From Vitis vinifera (lineage: Eukaryota > Streptophyta > Magnoliopsida > Vitales > Vitaceae), in contig NC_081807.1 in the NCBI RefSeq assembly GCF_030704535.1, positions 3,389,001 through 3,453,000 on the forward strand: a stretch of DNA of 64,000 nucleotides, read 5' to 3'. Both the position numbers and the translations under genes were made by a program. A model generated the notes under the pieces. The model was not told the origin of the DNA. It did not search any database and worked only from the letters and a program-made list of their open reading frames with translations. This document shows positions 36,051 to 47,510 of the stretch, piece by piece; the first letter of the stretch is position 1; each line of letters opens with the position of its first letter.

Positions 36051-36430
36051 TCATTTTATTAGTAGAGACCCGATTTTAGGGACTTAGAGGGGTGCTATGG
36101 TCTTTACCGTACCTTCCCGATAAGTAACCTGACCCCCGAACCCGATCCGGTTTTTCGTAGATCACCTTTTCCAAATAAGGAGTCACACTTAGGGTTTTTC
36201 TTTCTTATTTTGTTTACCCTTTTAAAAATAAAACAAAAATACAGCTAAAATCGAGCTCGCCATTGAGTGGGAAACGCATTGAGATAGATCGAAATGCGGG
36301 GTCCACAACGCGTTCTTTTATTCTCTTTAGTTTTATAAAAAAGATGGTAAAAATGTAGTGATCTTCTTTTAGTTTCTGTTTTATAAGTGAGAGGGGACTA
36401 AGATAGTATTTATTTTTTGACTGAATATAA

Positions 36431-37260
36431 AAAATCAAAATATATACAAATTTACTTTAATTATATTGGACGATGTTAATAGGTTACTTTTAGCTAAATA
36501 AAAAAAAAATCAAAACCTTAGAAAAATATTTTAAGTTTTATTTACTCAAATCAATGTTTCCAAAAATATCCTTATTGTCAAAACTGACTTAAATGAAAAA
36601 TAAATAAAAAAATATAAGCAAAAAACAATTTAATAGTTTTTAAAAATATTATTAAATCATCATTTGGTTCCCTTTTATTCTGTCACTTTAATTCTTTAAA
36701 ACTAAATTTAATTCTTTTATAACAATAGAACATAGGGGCCTAAGGTTGGAAAATGACAATTTACCCTATTTGAAAAAAGAAAAATTATATATTCATTTCT
36801 AGCCAAAAACAACTTTATATGTAATTGTCATTTTTTATCAACCCCCACCGCTGATGCAAAAGCCTTAACCTTGAATGGAATTTTAATTTCAAAGACATTT
36901 AGCACATAGGATAAAAATTGTGCATTTCAATGATCAAAGCTTCATATCTTAAAAGGTAGGTAAATTTTAAAATTCAACTAAGTTATGTCTTCAAAAGACA
37001 ATATTTAATTGGATTCTTTCGAGGTGTCATAGAATTAGAAATATTTTTTGAATTATTATATTTTAAAAAATATATTTTTTTAAATTGCCTTACTTTGTTC
37101 AAAATGCCAAGAAGCAGGCATAGGAACTATAACAAAGCTCCATCTCTATTAGGGTACCAGAGAGGATGAATTGAAAAGGCTAGGAAAATCTAATTCCAGA
37201 AACTTCTACTTGCATAAGATACAGAGTGACTACAGAATATGCTCAATGGCATAGACAAGG
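36431..37260. other. AT-rich intergenic DNA, no gene seen
   Basis: Low-complexity A/T sequence. From about 37,140 it becomes homologous to the 3' flank of the other PCBER genes (TCCAGAAACTTCTACTTGCA). Confidence 0.5.
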
Positions 37261-37331
37261 AGGCCACACATGCTTGCTTATTTAGATGGTGCAACATGAC
37301 AATGAAAACTAGCAGGACCAGAAATTACCTC

Positions 37332-40300
37332 TCACACAAACTGGTCAAGGTACTCATCCACAGTTGTGTATTTGACATCGGGATATAGCTCTGAAGCCTC
37401 CACTCCAAATGATGGCTTGATCTCAAAGTTGGTGTGGTCTCCCTTAATGAAAACAGAGTGACTGATAGATAATATCACATTGAGTGGAAAAGAGGCTTCT
37501 GCAAGAAACACAGGAAAAGCCATTAATTTGAAGATATTTGTCATCATTAAGATTATGTTTGGTTTCCAAAAAATTTGAGGGAAAATGCAAGAAAAGAAAA
37601 TAGAGAGGAAAAGTGGAAAGAAAAAAAAAGAAAAAAAATAAAAAAAATGGATTCAAAATCAATAAATTATTTTTAAATGCTATTTCAAACTCATTTCACC
37701 CATTTCCCCCTATTATATAAAGATTAAACAATTTTAAAATGTATAAATTTTTAATTAATTTTAATTATAATTTATTTTCTTTCATATTTTCTATAATGAA
37801 ACCAAGCATGAGAAAACTATTTTCTTTAATATTTTTTTTATTTCCTTAATACTTTCCGAGAGCCAAACATAGTCTAAAAGATCAACTATATAAACAGGGG
37901 CCAAAAAATGGCCTCAATGGTAAAAAAATTATCCTATGTAGGAACCTTCCCAAACTTATTTTTCAAACTAGAACTCTTGATGCCATCTACGCCCCATTTT
38001 TATTTTATTTTTTTCCTTTTTAGTCATAAGTTGAAAATGCATTTCTGATTTTATAAAGAAGTCAAATTTTGAGCAATGGTTTGAAACATGACCCAAACTC
38101 AATATTATTTGACCAAAACAGGCCTTTTTTTTATCCAAAATTCATATAAACACGTAATGCTTGCAAGTTCAACCAACTCCTCTTTCTTTCTTTTCTTTTA
38201 TTCCCTTCATTTTTCAAATCCATTGAGCAACTGCAAATTGTTAGTCTGTCATATGAATCTCTAAGGAAGACCCTAATTGAGGTCTGGGGCACGATCAAAT
38301 GATTTTACCAGCAGGCCACCTAATATTTTCTAAGTTAAAACAATTGAATCAAGAACCAATTTCATTTTAACAAGGTAGCATAACGAGAATGTTTCATTCC
38401 CAATCTCTATTCCAATTTAAATTAACTAGGAAAACCAAAGTATGAACACTTTTAAAAAAAGAAAATATTTCTCACTAACCTTGGATGTTCTTCAGAACTT
38501 GCTCCTCTGGAACATAAATCTTCTCAAGGGTTTTTCCAATCTTCTTTTCCCATAAGGAGAGAATTTCGTTGAATGAGTAGGTGTTCTGAGGAGGCCTGAT
38601 GTAAAGGATTTTGTTCAAGGCTCTAGGATCATCCGCAGCTTTAATAGTATAGGTGCCAATGTCATCCTCCTTGTTAAAAACAGCTGGAGATGCAAAAATG
38701 AAATGAGTAAAATAAAGTAGAATCATCTTCTCATTCCTTCAAGCTTGGACTACTTGGAAATTCCACTTTTTTTGTTTGAAGAACACAAACTTGAAATTAT
38801 TTTGATGTGAAACCAAGTTATTCTTTTTCATTTAATGCTTATGTCAAAAACTCTCAGCTGGAAAGCAACCCAAGAGGACTGTCAATATAAAAAAGAGGCT
38901 TTAGCCCATCCAGTTCAGTTTAAAATCAAATAATAATGATTAATTACTAAAAATGCATAATGGTCCCTTCAGTTCAACCACTCCAGGCCACATGGATCAT
39001 GCTAGTTTCCTGGATTATGGCTCACTTGTAATGTAGCACCCAAGCAGTTGACCTCAACTGTTGGAAGGTTTTGTTTCTGGGTGAACAGGTTTAACCAGCT
39101 GGGGAAGGGGGGAGTGGAGAGGGGTTGTCCAGGTTTCAAATAGCCACATTCTGATTTTCAGGAATACGGACCATTCTCACCTCAACAACACTGGCAAACC
39201 CATCAATTTTTCTGCCTGGAGAAGATAATATGCAGCTATTGGTTGGTGAAATGGTAAATTAACACTCTCAAAAGGATCCCATGCTCATTTACATAACCCA
39301 CTGATTAGTATTACTTTTTAAGCCCACTATCATCAGATGTCACTGATTATATGAGCCAGTGCATTCTAACATCAAAAGGAGAAAATGCAATGGGAAATTC
39401 AGTTGTTGGATGATTTTCAGAGGTTGCTTACCTTTTGGATTCCCATCTCCCAAAATAATAACTTTATCCCTGGGGGGAGCGGTGGCTCCAGGCTGTGATA
39501 ATGTAGGAAGGAAAAAGCCAGCAAAGAAGTTGGAGGACACATAGGTGTAGGGAATTCCTTCAGCCTCAATAGTTCGGCGGATTTGAGCCTTTATCTCAAA
39601 TGCTGTTTTTGCTGGCCCAACCGCATGGACACGGTCCACATCATTTCCAAACTCTGATGGGAAGAATCTCTGGATGAAATAAAACACTTTAAGAAGTAGC
39701 TGTATAACTCAATAGATTGAAAAACCAGTCATATCTATTTAGTCATATTAGCTCACAAACAGGGATCCCATATGGGATACAAGTGTTCAAATAAAGACAT
39801 AAAATTAGCAATTCATATTATGGAAGGAAAAAGTGCACTGATCAGGATGCTTAAAAAGTGAAAGAAAAAACCTAAGTAAAAAATGGGAAGAAAAAAACTA
39901 CTAAATTTCATTCATAGAAGGAAAATGCTTACTAATCAAGATGCTTAAAAAATGGAAGAAAAAAAACTAAGGCTAAATTTGGCTCCGGTTAAGTACTAAG
40001 AAGGGAAAAAAAAAATTAAATAAAATGGTTTTCTCATGTTTGGTTTCACTATAAAAAAATATAAAAGAAAATAAAATATAATTAAAATTAGTTAGAAATT
40101 TATGTATATTTAATCTTTATATAATGAAGGGAAATAAGTGAAACAACTATGAAGAAACACATAGAAATAATTTATTAACTTTAAACCCATTTTTTATTTT
40201 CCTTCTACTTTTCCTCTCTATTTTCTTTTCTTTGCATTTTCCCTCAAATTTTCCAAGGACCAAACATAACCTAAATGAAAACGGGAGGATATAGTTTGTT

Positions 40301-41407
40301 AGGTGCTTCTATGTTAATATAGTCTGTTTTTAGTCTATGAAAAAAACCATGGGTTACTATGGATTGGAAGTGGTATAGCATGGCCCATTAAAGGGAATTA
40401 TTATTTAAAATATTTTCCTTTTTACGTAAAAAAAATTAATATTGATTTTAAAGCATCTCAGAGTTGAGACTCAACTCAATCCAACCTCTGTCAATTCATA
40501 TGTATCTAGAAAGATTGTTGATCCTCAATGAATATCATGCATATGAAATGTTCTTTCATGCACTTTCAACATTTCGAAAGGAGGTATTATTACATTATGC
40601 ACAAAGGATAAAGATATCACCAACAAATTATGACAAATTCCAATAATAAATATCATAGTACTGGATTTGCAAAGAAAAGAGGGAATTAGAAAGAAGAAAA
40701 GGAGAAAAGGAGGAGAGAAATTTCGTCAATTTGGACAACTTTACCTTGACATTTCCAGCTTCTTTGATGGCAGCAATGATCTTGACTTGATCCGACAACT
40801 GTGCGCGACCAACGGTCGAGATGACCACATCCACTTGCTTAATCGCCTTCACCAAACTCTCGTGATCGTATAGATCTCCCTGCAACATAACATAACCAAT
40901 CAATCAACTCTTTCATAACTCTAATCCTCCAATTGAAAGGTAGGAATTCAAGACAGGGTGTGTTTTTTTCACTTTGCTGAAACCAAAACAACTTGAAAGC
41001 ATAAACATCCAAACTTCTCTTCTCTTTTCTTTTCTTTTCATGCGGATCCGTACATTCCCTTTTCTTTCCGGATTAACGACGATTTTCAGTTTTTGTTTCT
41101 TCGGAAACTTAAACATCCGAGAATGCTAGAACTCCAAATTGACTTTACTCATGTTCTCGGCAACCAAAATAAGTCAAAATTAGAAAAGAAAAAATGACCA
41201 GACATAAGAGCGAGTAGTACGTACATAGACCAAACTAACGCCGGAGCTCTTGAAACTCTCGATGATTCCCGACTTTGAAGGATTAGAAACAGTGGATTCT
41301 CTGATGAGAGCGAAGGTAGGGTGACCTAACCTGGCGCTAGCAGCTACGATGAATTTTCCGATGTAGCCGGTGCCTCCGATTATGAGAATCTTGCTCTTGT
41401 CGGACAT
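37332..41407 (-). CDS. PCBER: phenylcoumaran benzylic ether reductase (PCBER-like), 308 aa
   Basis: Exons (minus): 41225-41407, 40745-40879, 39432-39669, 38480-38683, 37332-37498. The total of 927 nt gives 308 aa plus TGA, with phases 0,0,1,1 and standard GT/AG borders. GGTGYIG is at residues 11-17, RFFPSEFGND opens exon 3, and the catalytic Lys in AFEIKAQIRR is residue 133. The C-terminus KYTTVDEYLDQFV is the family consensus. Exon 1 starts MSDKSK and carries SARLGHPTFALIREST. Exons 2-4 are nearly identical to those of the gene at 15,927-19,462, and both share a LINE tail in intron 2, so these two are closest relatives. Introns 2 and 4 each contain a Tourist-like MITE. This is the most conventional, best preserved PCBER of the cluster. 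Confidence 0.94.
37551..37874. mobile_element. Tourist-like MITE (PIF/Harbinger type), 324 bp, TSD TAA
   Basis: Ends GATTATGTTTGG and CCAAACATAGTC are inverted repeats; TAA flanks at 37,548-37,550 and 37,875-37,877. The paralogous intron 4 at about 16,140 shows the empty site (CATCATTAAAACATC). Non-coding. Confidence 0.85.
39971..40271. mobile_element. Tourist-like MITE, same family, opposite orientation, TSD TAA
   Basis: Ends GGCTAAATTTGG and CCAAACATAACC, flanked by TAA at 39,968-39,970 and 40,272-40,274. The empty site is preserved at about 18,250 (AACTAAATGAAAAC). The interior is the inverted relative of the element at 37,551 (TTTTCCCTCAAATTTTCCAA). Confidence 0.85.
40296..40347 (+). mobile_element. 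LINE 3' tail remnant in intron 2
   Basis: TTAGGTGCTTCTATGTTAAT and TAGTCTATGAAAAAAA correspond to the LINE tail at 18,370-18,415 of the paralogue, with the same downstream intron sequence (ATGGATTGGAAGTGGTATAG). Confidence 0.6.
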
Positions 41408-41543
41408 CGTGATCCCTCCCGGCCAATCTCCGCGAGAAATGTGGAATTGAAAAGACGGCGTGAAAGATGGCGCCCAGACGAGTAAGCACTAAGCACTAAG
41501 CACTGATGAGCAGAGCAGATATAGAACTACATGCTATAAGAAT

Positions 41544-41570
41544 GTGTAATTACAGAACTAGCCTTGTGTT
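41544..41570 (-). promoter_or_regulatory. conserved upstream block with GTAATTAC palindrome
   Basis: GTAATTAC at 41,546-41,553 beside AGAACTAGCCTTGTGTTT, 139 bp from the ATG at 41,407; fourth of four equivalent sites. Confidence 0.5.
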
Positions 41571-41579
41571 TTAGTGGAA

Positions 41580-43260
41580 ATTTCTGTTTTGGTTATGAAA
41601 TTTATGAGTGCGTCCATGTTCATCTCATTGAAAATGGGTCCAGATTATTAATTTGAAAGCAATATTTTAATAAAATAAATTTAAGAATTTTAATTCAAAC
41701 ATCTAAGAAAAAAATAATTTCATGTGTACTTTGAAAGAATATTGATAGAAAAATGAAAAAGAGAGAACAATCTAAAAGAGAAAATCGTGTGACGGAGGGG
41801 GTTAGGTAGAAGGTGACAACTGACAAGAACGCATCTTGAACTCCACCAAACACATATGCTTTGATTCAGCCCCACAAACCTTCACCAAACTTTTACGTAC
41901 AAGGTTCTTTTATTTTCCCGTGTCTATCCATTTACTTGAATGGATAGAAATTTTAATATGCAAATTATACGCCTGACTTCACAATTTTAGTTTCTACATT
42001 TAACATGAGTAAAATAAGGAGTTATGTCCAATAAAACCTGCTTAATATTAGGTGAGCTAGTGAAAAATGATGGTCCAAAAAGGAAAAGTTTTTCCTTTTT
42101 TATTTTATTCCTTATAATTATAGTAAAACTTTTCCCATTATTAGATTTTTTTTTTTCCTTTATTCTCTGGTAAAATATTTTTCTTTTCTTTTCTTTTTTT
42201 TTTTCTCAATTTTCCATTTTTAAGAAAAGTTTTTTTCCCTTTATTCTCTATAGCTTTACAAGGAGATGGTAAAACTTTTTCCTTTGTGTCTTTTTCAATT
42301 TTCCCTTTTTAAGAAAAGTTTTTTTTTTTCTTTTATTCTCTATAAAGCTAAGTGAAACTTTTCCCTTCTTCTTTCTCAATTTTTGGTAAAACTTTAACTT
42401 TCCCTTTTCCTTTTCAATTTTTGGCATATTTTTCCCTTTTTCTTTTCCAATTTTTGGCATATTATTCCCCTTTTTCCTTTTCAAACTTTCATATTATTAT
42501 TCAATTTTTGGTAAAATCTTTTCCGCATTTTTAATATTATTATTATTATTTCAATATTTTCCCACTTTTCTTTTCACATTATTCCCCTTTTTCTTTTTCA
42601 ATTTTTTTCTCTTTTTCATTTTCAATTAACATAAGTGGAGTTATGTCCAATAAAATCTACTTAATATTAGGTAAAGTTCTTTTTTTCCTCTGTTCTCTAT
42701 AATTTTATAAGGATATGGTAGAACATTTCCCTTTTTCTTTTTCAAATATTCATATTTTTCTATTATTATTATTAACACATGATTAGAGGTTATTGAATGT
42801 GGTTAAAGATCATCTGAGGTGTGTATAAGCATGTCGTAGATGGGTTAAAAAGCAATAATAAATGAAACATTTTTAAACATGATGTTCCATAAAAGTACTA
42901 AAAAAAAGAAAAAAATCAAAATATTTTTTTTTTCATGTTTGACTTATCATAAAAAATACAAAAAAATATTAAATTTTTACTCTTATTTTCTTTCCCCAAA
43001 ATTTTCCAATAATCAAATATAGGGATGACTCCTCCATTTTTCTCAACAGTAATCAAGAAAATCTCACTTCTTCTCTTATAATTTCCACAAATTATTTAGA
43101 TAATCTACATTATTTTGCCAGCATGTGAATCCCTTGCCCCACAGCCTTTCATGAGATGGAAGATGAAAACATAACAGGAGAATAATTTATAAAGTAGACT
43201 TCAAAGGAAGGCCAAAAGTGACATGGAGAGAAGCATTATCAGAAATATGCATATTCCATA
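41580..43260. other. intergenic, long polypyrimidine tract and local duplication
   Basis: From about 42,070 to 42,620 the plus strand is almost entirely T/C with repeated TTTTCAATTTTTGGCATATT-like phrases. The phrase GGAGTTATGTCCAATAAAA followed by TTAATATTAGGT occurs at about 42,020 and 42,630, marking a local duplication of about 610 bp. A relic of the Tourist-like family may lie near 42,890-43,020. No gene seen. Confidence 0.55.
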
Positions 43261-43543
43261 TTCATTCCCATGCCATTTATAAAATTAATTGCAGTTGCAG
43301 AGGGTACCTTTCTGCTCATTGAAGGCATCTATCACCATTTCTGAATCTCTCCTCAACTTCAAAAATAACAACTGCCCTAAACAAAATCCATTTGCAATCC
43401 ATCTGTCCTTCAGCTCTACCAACAGATGCATGCAACTCAACAAGTTGTTCAAGTTTTCAGTGTTTAATTTGAATTTAGAAGTTTCTTGTCGATCCATCAA
43501 GAAGTGAGGAAATAATTAAGGACTAGTTTATGAAGAACAGAGG

Positions 43544-46500
43544 TTACTTTTCTTCCAGGAGGGTGTCTAAATATTCACTGATTGTAGTATATTTCTGGTG
43601 TGGATACAGTTGTGTCCCGTCAACTCCGCCGGATGCCTCAATATCAAAATATGTCTGGTCTCCCTTCACGAAAGCTGAATATATAAATACCATATCCATG
43701 TTGTCTGGAAATGGAGTCTCTGGCATGCAAATAAGCCACAAATATTTAGTACAGAACTTCAAACTAGGTATAATATAGTACAGCCAGAATGGTTCAAGCA
43801 AAATGACAGAAAGAGAGAGGCATTCTATTTCTCTCATTCCAGAACTTGACCAATAAGAAACCAAATGCAATAAGAAATAACACATTTTTGCCATGAAAAA
43901 GTCTCAAGAGCATCATTCCTTTTCACTGCCAAAAGATGGAGATACTAACCCAAGCCCATGTCCCAACAGTCTTAGAAATATAAACAATTTTTCAATCACA
44001 AAATGAAATTGAACCTATGTTAAGCACTGCTAAGGAAGGGGCTGTGTTCTTCTTCAGCAATGCCTAAATATAGGGCAAGTACCAGCTTCAAATTAAGATG
44101 TTGATGCTCAGTATAATTGCCAACATAATTTAAGGCATAACAAAATAAGAAAAGCTATTTTTTAAATGTAGCATGAAAATGAAACTGTTCCACTTTGTTG
44201 TCAAAGCATTTAACAAGTTTATTTTTTGTTCTCAAGTTGCAATACCATTTATGAAAATACCTATATGAGGACTTCATGAATGACTATTCCTTCTACCATA
44301 GGTGAATTTGGTGTATCTAAGCAAATTAAAGCTGAATCATGCTCAAGGTAATTTCCAAATACTTTATGGAGCTTCATTTTGGCAATAAATGGTAAATGGC
44401 TCTAAGAGATACTTCCATTGGGTTTCAGACAGAGGGCATTTAGGGGGGGTAGAAAGGGATTTGCTCAGAAAATTTGAATTCCATTGTCTGGAACCAATAG
44501 GTTCTATTTGAAAAGAAAATTCCAGAATTTGCAGAAGTTACAACAAATTCTGCACAAAGATGTGGAATTCAGAATTGAACTTGATACTTACAAGAACTTT
44601 GCTACTAGCTTATCTTACCCCTGTTTTTTCTAACGTCAGAAGGCAAAAGGCAACTATAAAATTCTTCATATTTAAATCCAATTACTTTTTTTTTTCCATT
44701 CATTAAACTTCTTTGCATATTTCTAGCATACCTTTAATTTTCTTAAGAAGCTCCTCTTCTGTTACATAAACCTTCTCAAGCTTTTTTCCAATCTTACTTT
44801 CCCAAAGCTCAACCAGCTCATTCATGGAGTAAACATTTCCTGGTGGCCTCAGATACACCACCTTATTCAGAGTTCGCGGATCATCCACTGCACTAATGGT
44901 GAAGGCAGCAATGTCACTTTGCTTCACAAAGACACCTGCAGAGAAGGACCCCATATAATACCATCAATTACCAAATCTCCTTGACTCATAAGTAAAATTA
45001 CAACTTACTAGCAGGCTAAAATAAGAAGATGGAGTTGAGCCATATGTTGACTAACCACACCTTTAACATTTCCATTCCCAAAAATGGTGACCTTATCCAT
45101 GGGAGGGGTCTTTGCACCCAGTTGAACTAGTGATGGAAGTAAATAGTTCATGAAGAAATTGCATGAGATGCAGGTATAGGGTATGCCTTCAGCTTCTATA
45201 AGATGCCGAATTTCAGCTTTCCTTGAATAAAACCCATGGTCCAAATCGGACATTTGAGTTTTTTCTGGATCGAGTCCAAATTCTGAGGGAATGAACTTCT
45301 GCATAAATTCAAATTTATTAATATTAGCACATTATTGGACAACTCTCTCTCTCTCTCTCTCCCTATCTGCCACACACCTAATTCAAAAATAGTAAATAGA
45401 AGTTTCATTCACATGTCCAATCTACACAGGCAATTTCAGTATTAATTATGAAGAAGAAAATGCTTCAGAAAATTGTGTTCTCCATGAATGAAAAAAATGT
45501 ACATGAATAGGTAAAGCTGGACACTTATTTTCCAAGATTCTGCTAATTTCAAGAAATTAATTTCTAGGGTCATCTATATATAAAAGACAACTAATTAAAA
45601 TACAATTTGTACACAATCATAAAAGGAAGTCATAATCAGGAAAGTCAGCACAATCTTCAACATAATCAAGACAACATCTTCAACAATTTATTAGTTTTAT
45701 CACCTTAGTAGACGAGAGGACCAGTCTCAGTCTCTCACACAAACATAAAATACAAATAATCAATAGAAGTTTCATTCATACTTAGTCTAATCTTGCACAT
45801 GGGCAATTCCAGTATTATTTATTAGTATAACAATGGGACCAGTTTCCATGCCTACACACATGTACATAAAATACAAACAATCAATATGAGCTTCATTCAT
45901 ACTTATTTTAATCTTATACTTAGACAATCCTGGTACTATTTATTTATTAGTTTAGTCTTTAGTGGACAACAGAATCTTCCTCCATCTCAGTAGATATATA
46001 AAATACAGAAGTCAACAAGTTCAAATTTAGTCCAATCTAAGGAAGTAAATTCGTAAAATACAGAATTCCCCATATGAACATCTCCCTGTTACCTATTACC
46101 CCTCCCCCACAATGATGATCAATGAATTTGACTAAAATCTTCCACCATATATGATGCTTCCGAGATTTTACCAGCAACCAAACTGTGTACTACAAATGAT
46201 GGCAGCTAATTGAGGAAAAAAACAGCCATTTTCACCTATGTCATCAACCAAGAGCAATGTAAAGAACCCTCTCCCTAAGAAAATTTGTTTGTTCATGTGA
46301 TGTGATTCTTCTCCTTCGCGTAGTTTCGATTTTTCATTGTTAATAAATCTTATCTCTCTCTCTCTCCGTTTCAATTGATCTTTATTTATTATCTTTTCTA
46401 ACCAAAAATTCAACATATCAACAAGTTTGACCTAGAAAAGGGTTTGTGCAATTTTCCTATTCTTTTTGCCGCAAGCATCACGCTGTCTGTGCACAACGAA

Positions 46501-46971
46501 ATAAAATGATAACACTATTGAATCTCTACCTAAAATCTCTGCCACAGTCTCCAGAATCACCAAAAAGCAGAGAAAAATGACCTTGATGCAACCAGCTAGT
46601 TTGATAGCTTTAATAACAGGCTTCTGATCCAGAACCTGCTTGGAGGAAACAGCGCAAATCACTACATCCACTTGCTTCATCGCTTCAACGAGGCTCGATT
46701 CATCTTCAATCGAACCCTATAATTCAAACAAACAACAATTCAATACTTGAGGCCCAAGACAGAAATGCGAGAGAGACTGAAAAGGAGAGACCTTGAGAAG
46801 AGTGGCTCCGGCGTCGGAGAGGGTTTGGAGGACGTGGCGCTTGTGAGGATGAGAGAAAGCAGAGTCTCTGACGAGAGCGAAGGTTGGATGTGAAGATTGA
46901 AGGCTGGCTTTGGCGAGTTGGTGCCCTAGATTTCCGGTTGCTCCGATTATCAGTACTCTGCTCTTTCCCAT
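43544..46971 (-). CDS. isoflavone-reductase-like NADPH-dependent reductase, divergent paralogue, 310 aa
   Basis: Exons (minus): 46792-46971, 46582-46716, 45061-45298, 44732-44935, 43544-43719. The total of 933 nt gives 310 aa plus TAA. Exon lengths 135, 238 and 204 and phases 0,0,1,1 are the same as in the PCBER genes, but the protein is clearly different. The NADPH loop is GATGNLG (residues 10-16), with VICAVSSKQVLDQKPVIKAI, KFIPSEFGLDPEKTQ and the catalytic Lys in FYSRKAEIR (residue 132). The C-terminus is GVDGTQLYPHQKYTTISEYL followed by DTLLEEK. It belongs to the PIP reductase family (PCBER, pinoresinol reductase, eugenol/isoeugenol synthase, isoflavone reductase-like). The substrate cannot be told from sequence; an eugenol-synthase-like or uncharacterised IFR-like clade is likely. 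The donor of intron 3 is the weak GTGTGG, chosen because it keeps phase 1. Confidence 0.9.
45346..45957. repeat. ~120-bp repeat, three copies, in intron 2 of the divergent reductase
   Basis: Copies at about 45,346-45,450, 45,719-45,836 and 45,837-45,957 share AATAGAAGTTTCATTCA, TCTAATCTTGCACATGG-like and CAATTCCAGTATTA phrases; the last two are in tandem. A (CT)10 microsatellite lies at 45,342-45,361. Confidence 0.7.
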
Positions 46972-47019
46972 CTTCCACTCCAGTTGCAGACCTCTTCTCA
47001 GGAAACAAGAGGCCGAGAC

Positions 47020-47510
47020 TTGAGTATGAAAGTGATTTTAGGAAGCAAAAAAATTTATAAAAAAAAAAAAAAAAAAGTTTTTGAAAACAAAAAAGTGTTT
47101 GAAATAAATTTAAAAAACACTTTAAAAAATAATAGCGTTGAAAATTCCCGTGAAAAACACTTTCAAATAAATAAATAAGAAAATTTAATCTGATTTTTTT
47201 TTTCGGCTTTATTTATTTTCTTTTGAAGAATAAAGAAGTGAAAATTATAGCTATTTTCAAATAATTCATATTTTTCATGATGCTTTGGGAATTAATTCTT
47301 TTTCCCTTCACATTAATTTTTTTTAAGAATACAAACAGATAAATGAAAAGAGAAAGGGAAAATCTGAAATAAGTGCATTGAGCATAACTCTCATTTCTAA
47401 CATGCCACGTGGACAAAACGAACGCCTAATATAACGGTCCTTTCACGGAGGTCTCAAATTTGAAATTTGAAACCAAGAAGAAAACATAACGGTAGCAATC
47501 GCCCTAATCT
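47020..47510. promoter_or_regulatory. shared upstream region between divergent reductase and syntaxin genes
   Basis: About 500 bp of AT-rich DNA separates the ATG of the minus-strand reductase (46,971) from the presumed transcription start of the plus-strand syntaxin. A TATA-like TTTATAAG lies at about 47,509-47,517 before a CT-rich start region. No specific operator recognised. Confidence 0.4.

Larger units (their letters stand above)
32037..36430 (+). mobile_element. putative retroelement-bounded mosaic carrying host gene fragments
   Basis: The left border region opens TGTAGACCCCATTTTGGGGA. The right region, from about 36,058, has GTAGAGACCCGATTTTAGGG followed by GC-richer sequence (CCGAACCCGATCCGG, GAAATGCGGGGTCCACAA) of the kind seen in plant LTR elements. 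Between them are a purine-rich leader with small direct repeats, then fragments of at least three unrelated host genes in the same orientation (separate entries). No gag or pol was recognised. The reading is a non-autonomous, degenerate element with transduplicated gene pieces; the exact ends were not resolved. Confidence 0.45.

Noticed and set aside
42248-42484. Lys-rich minus-strand frame (KKGKNMPKIGKEKG repeats)
   Set aside because: Product of the polypyrimidine tract, not a protein.
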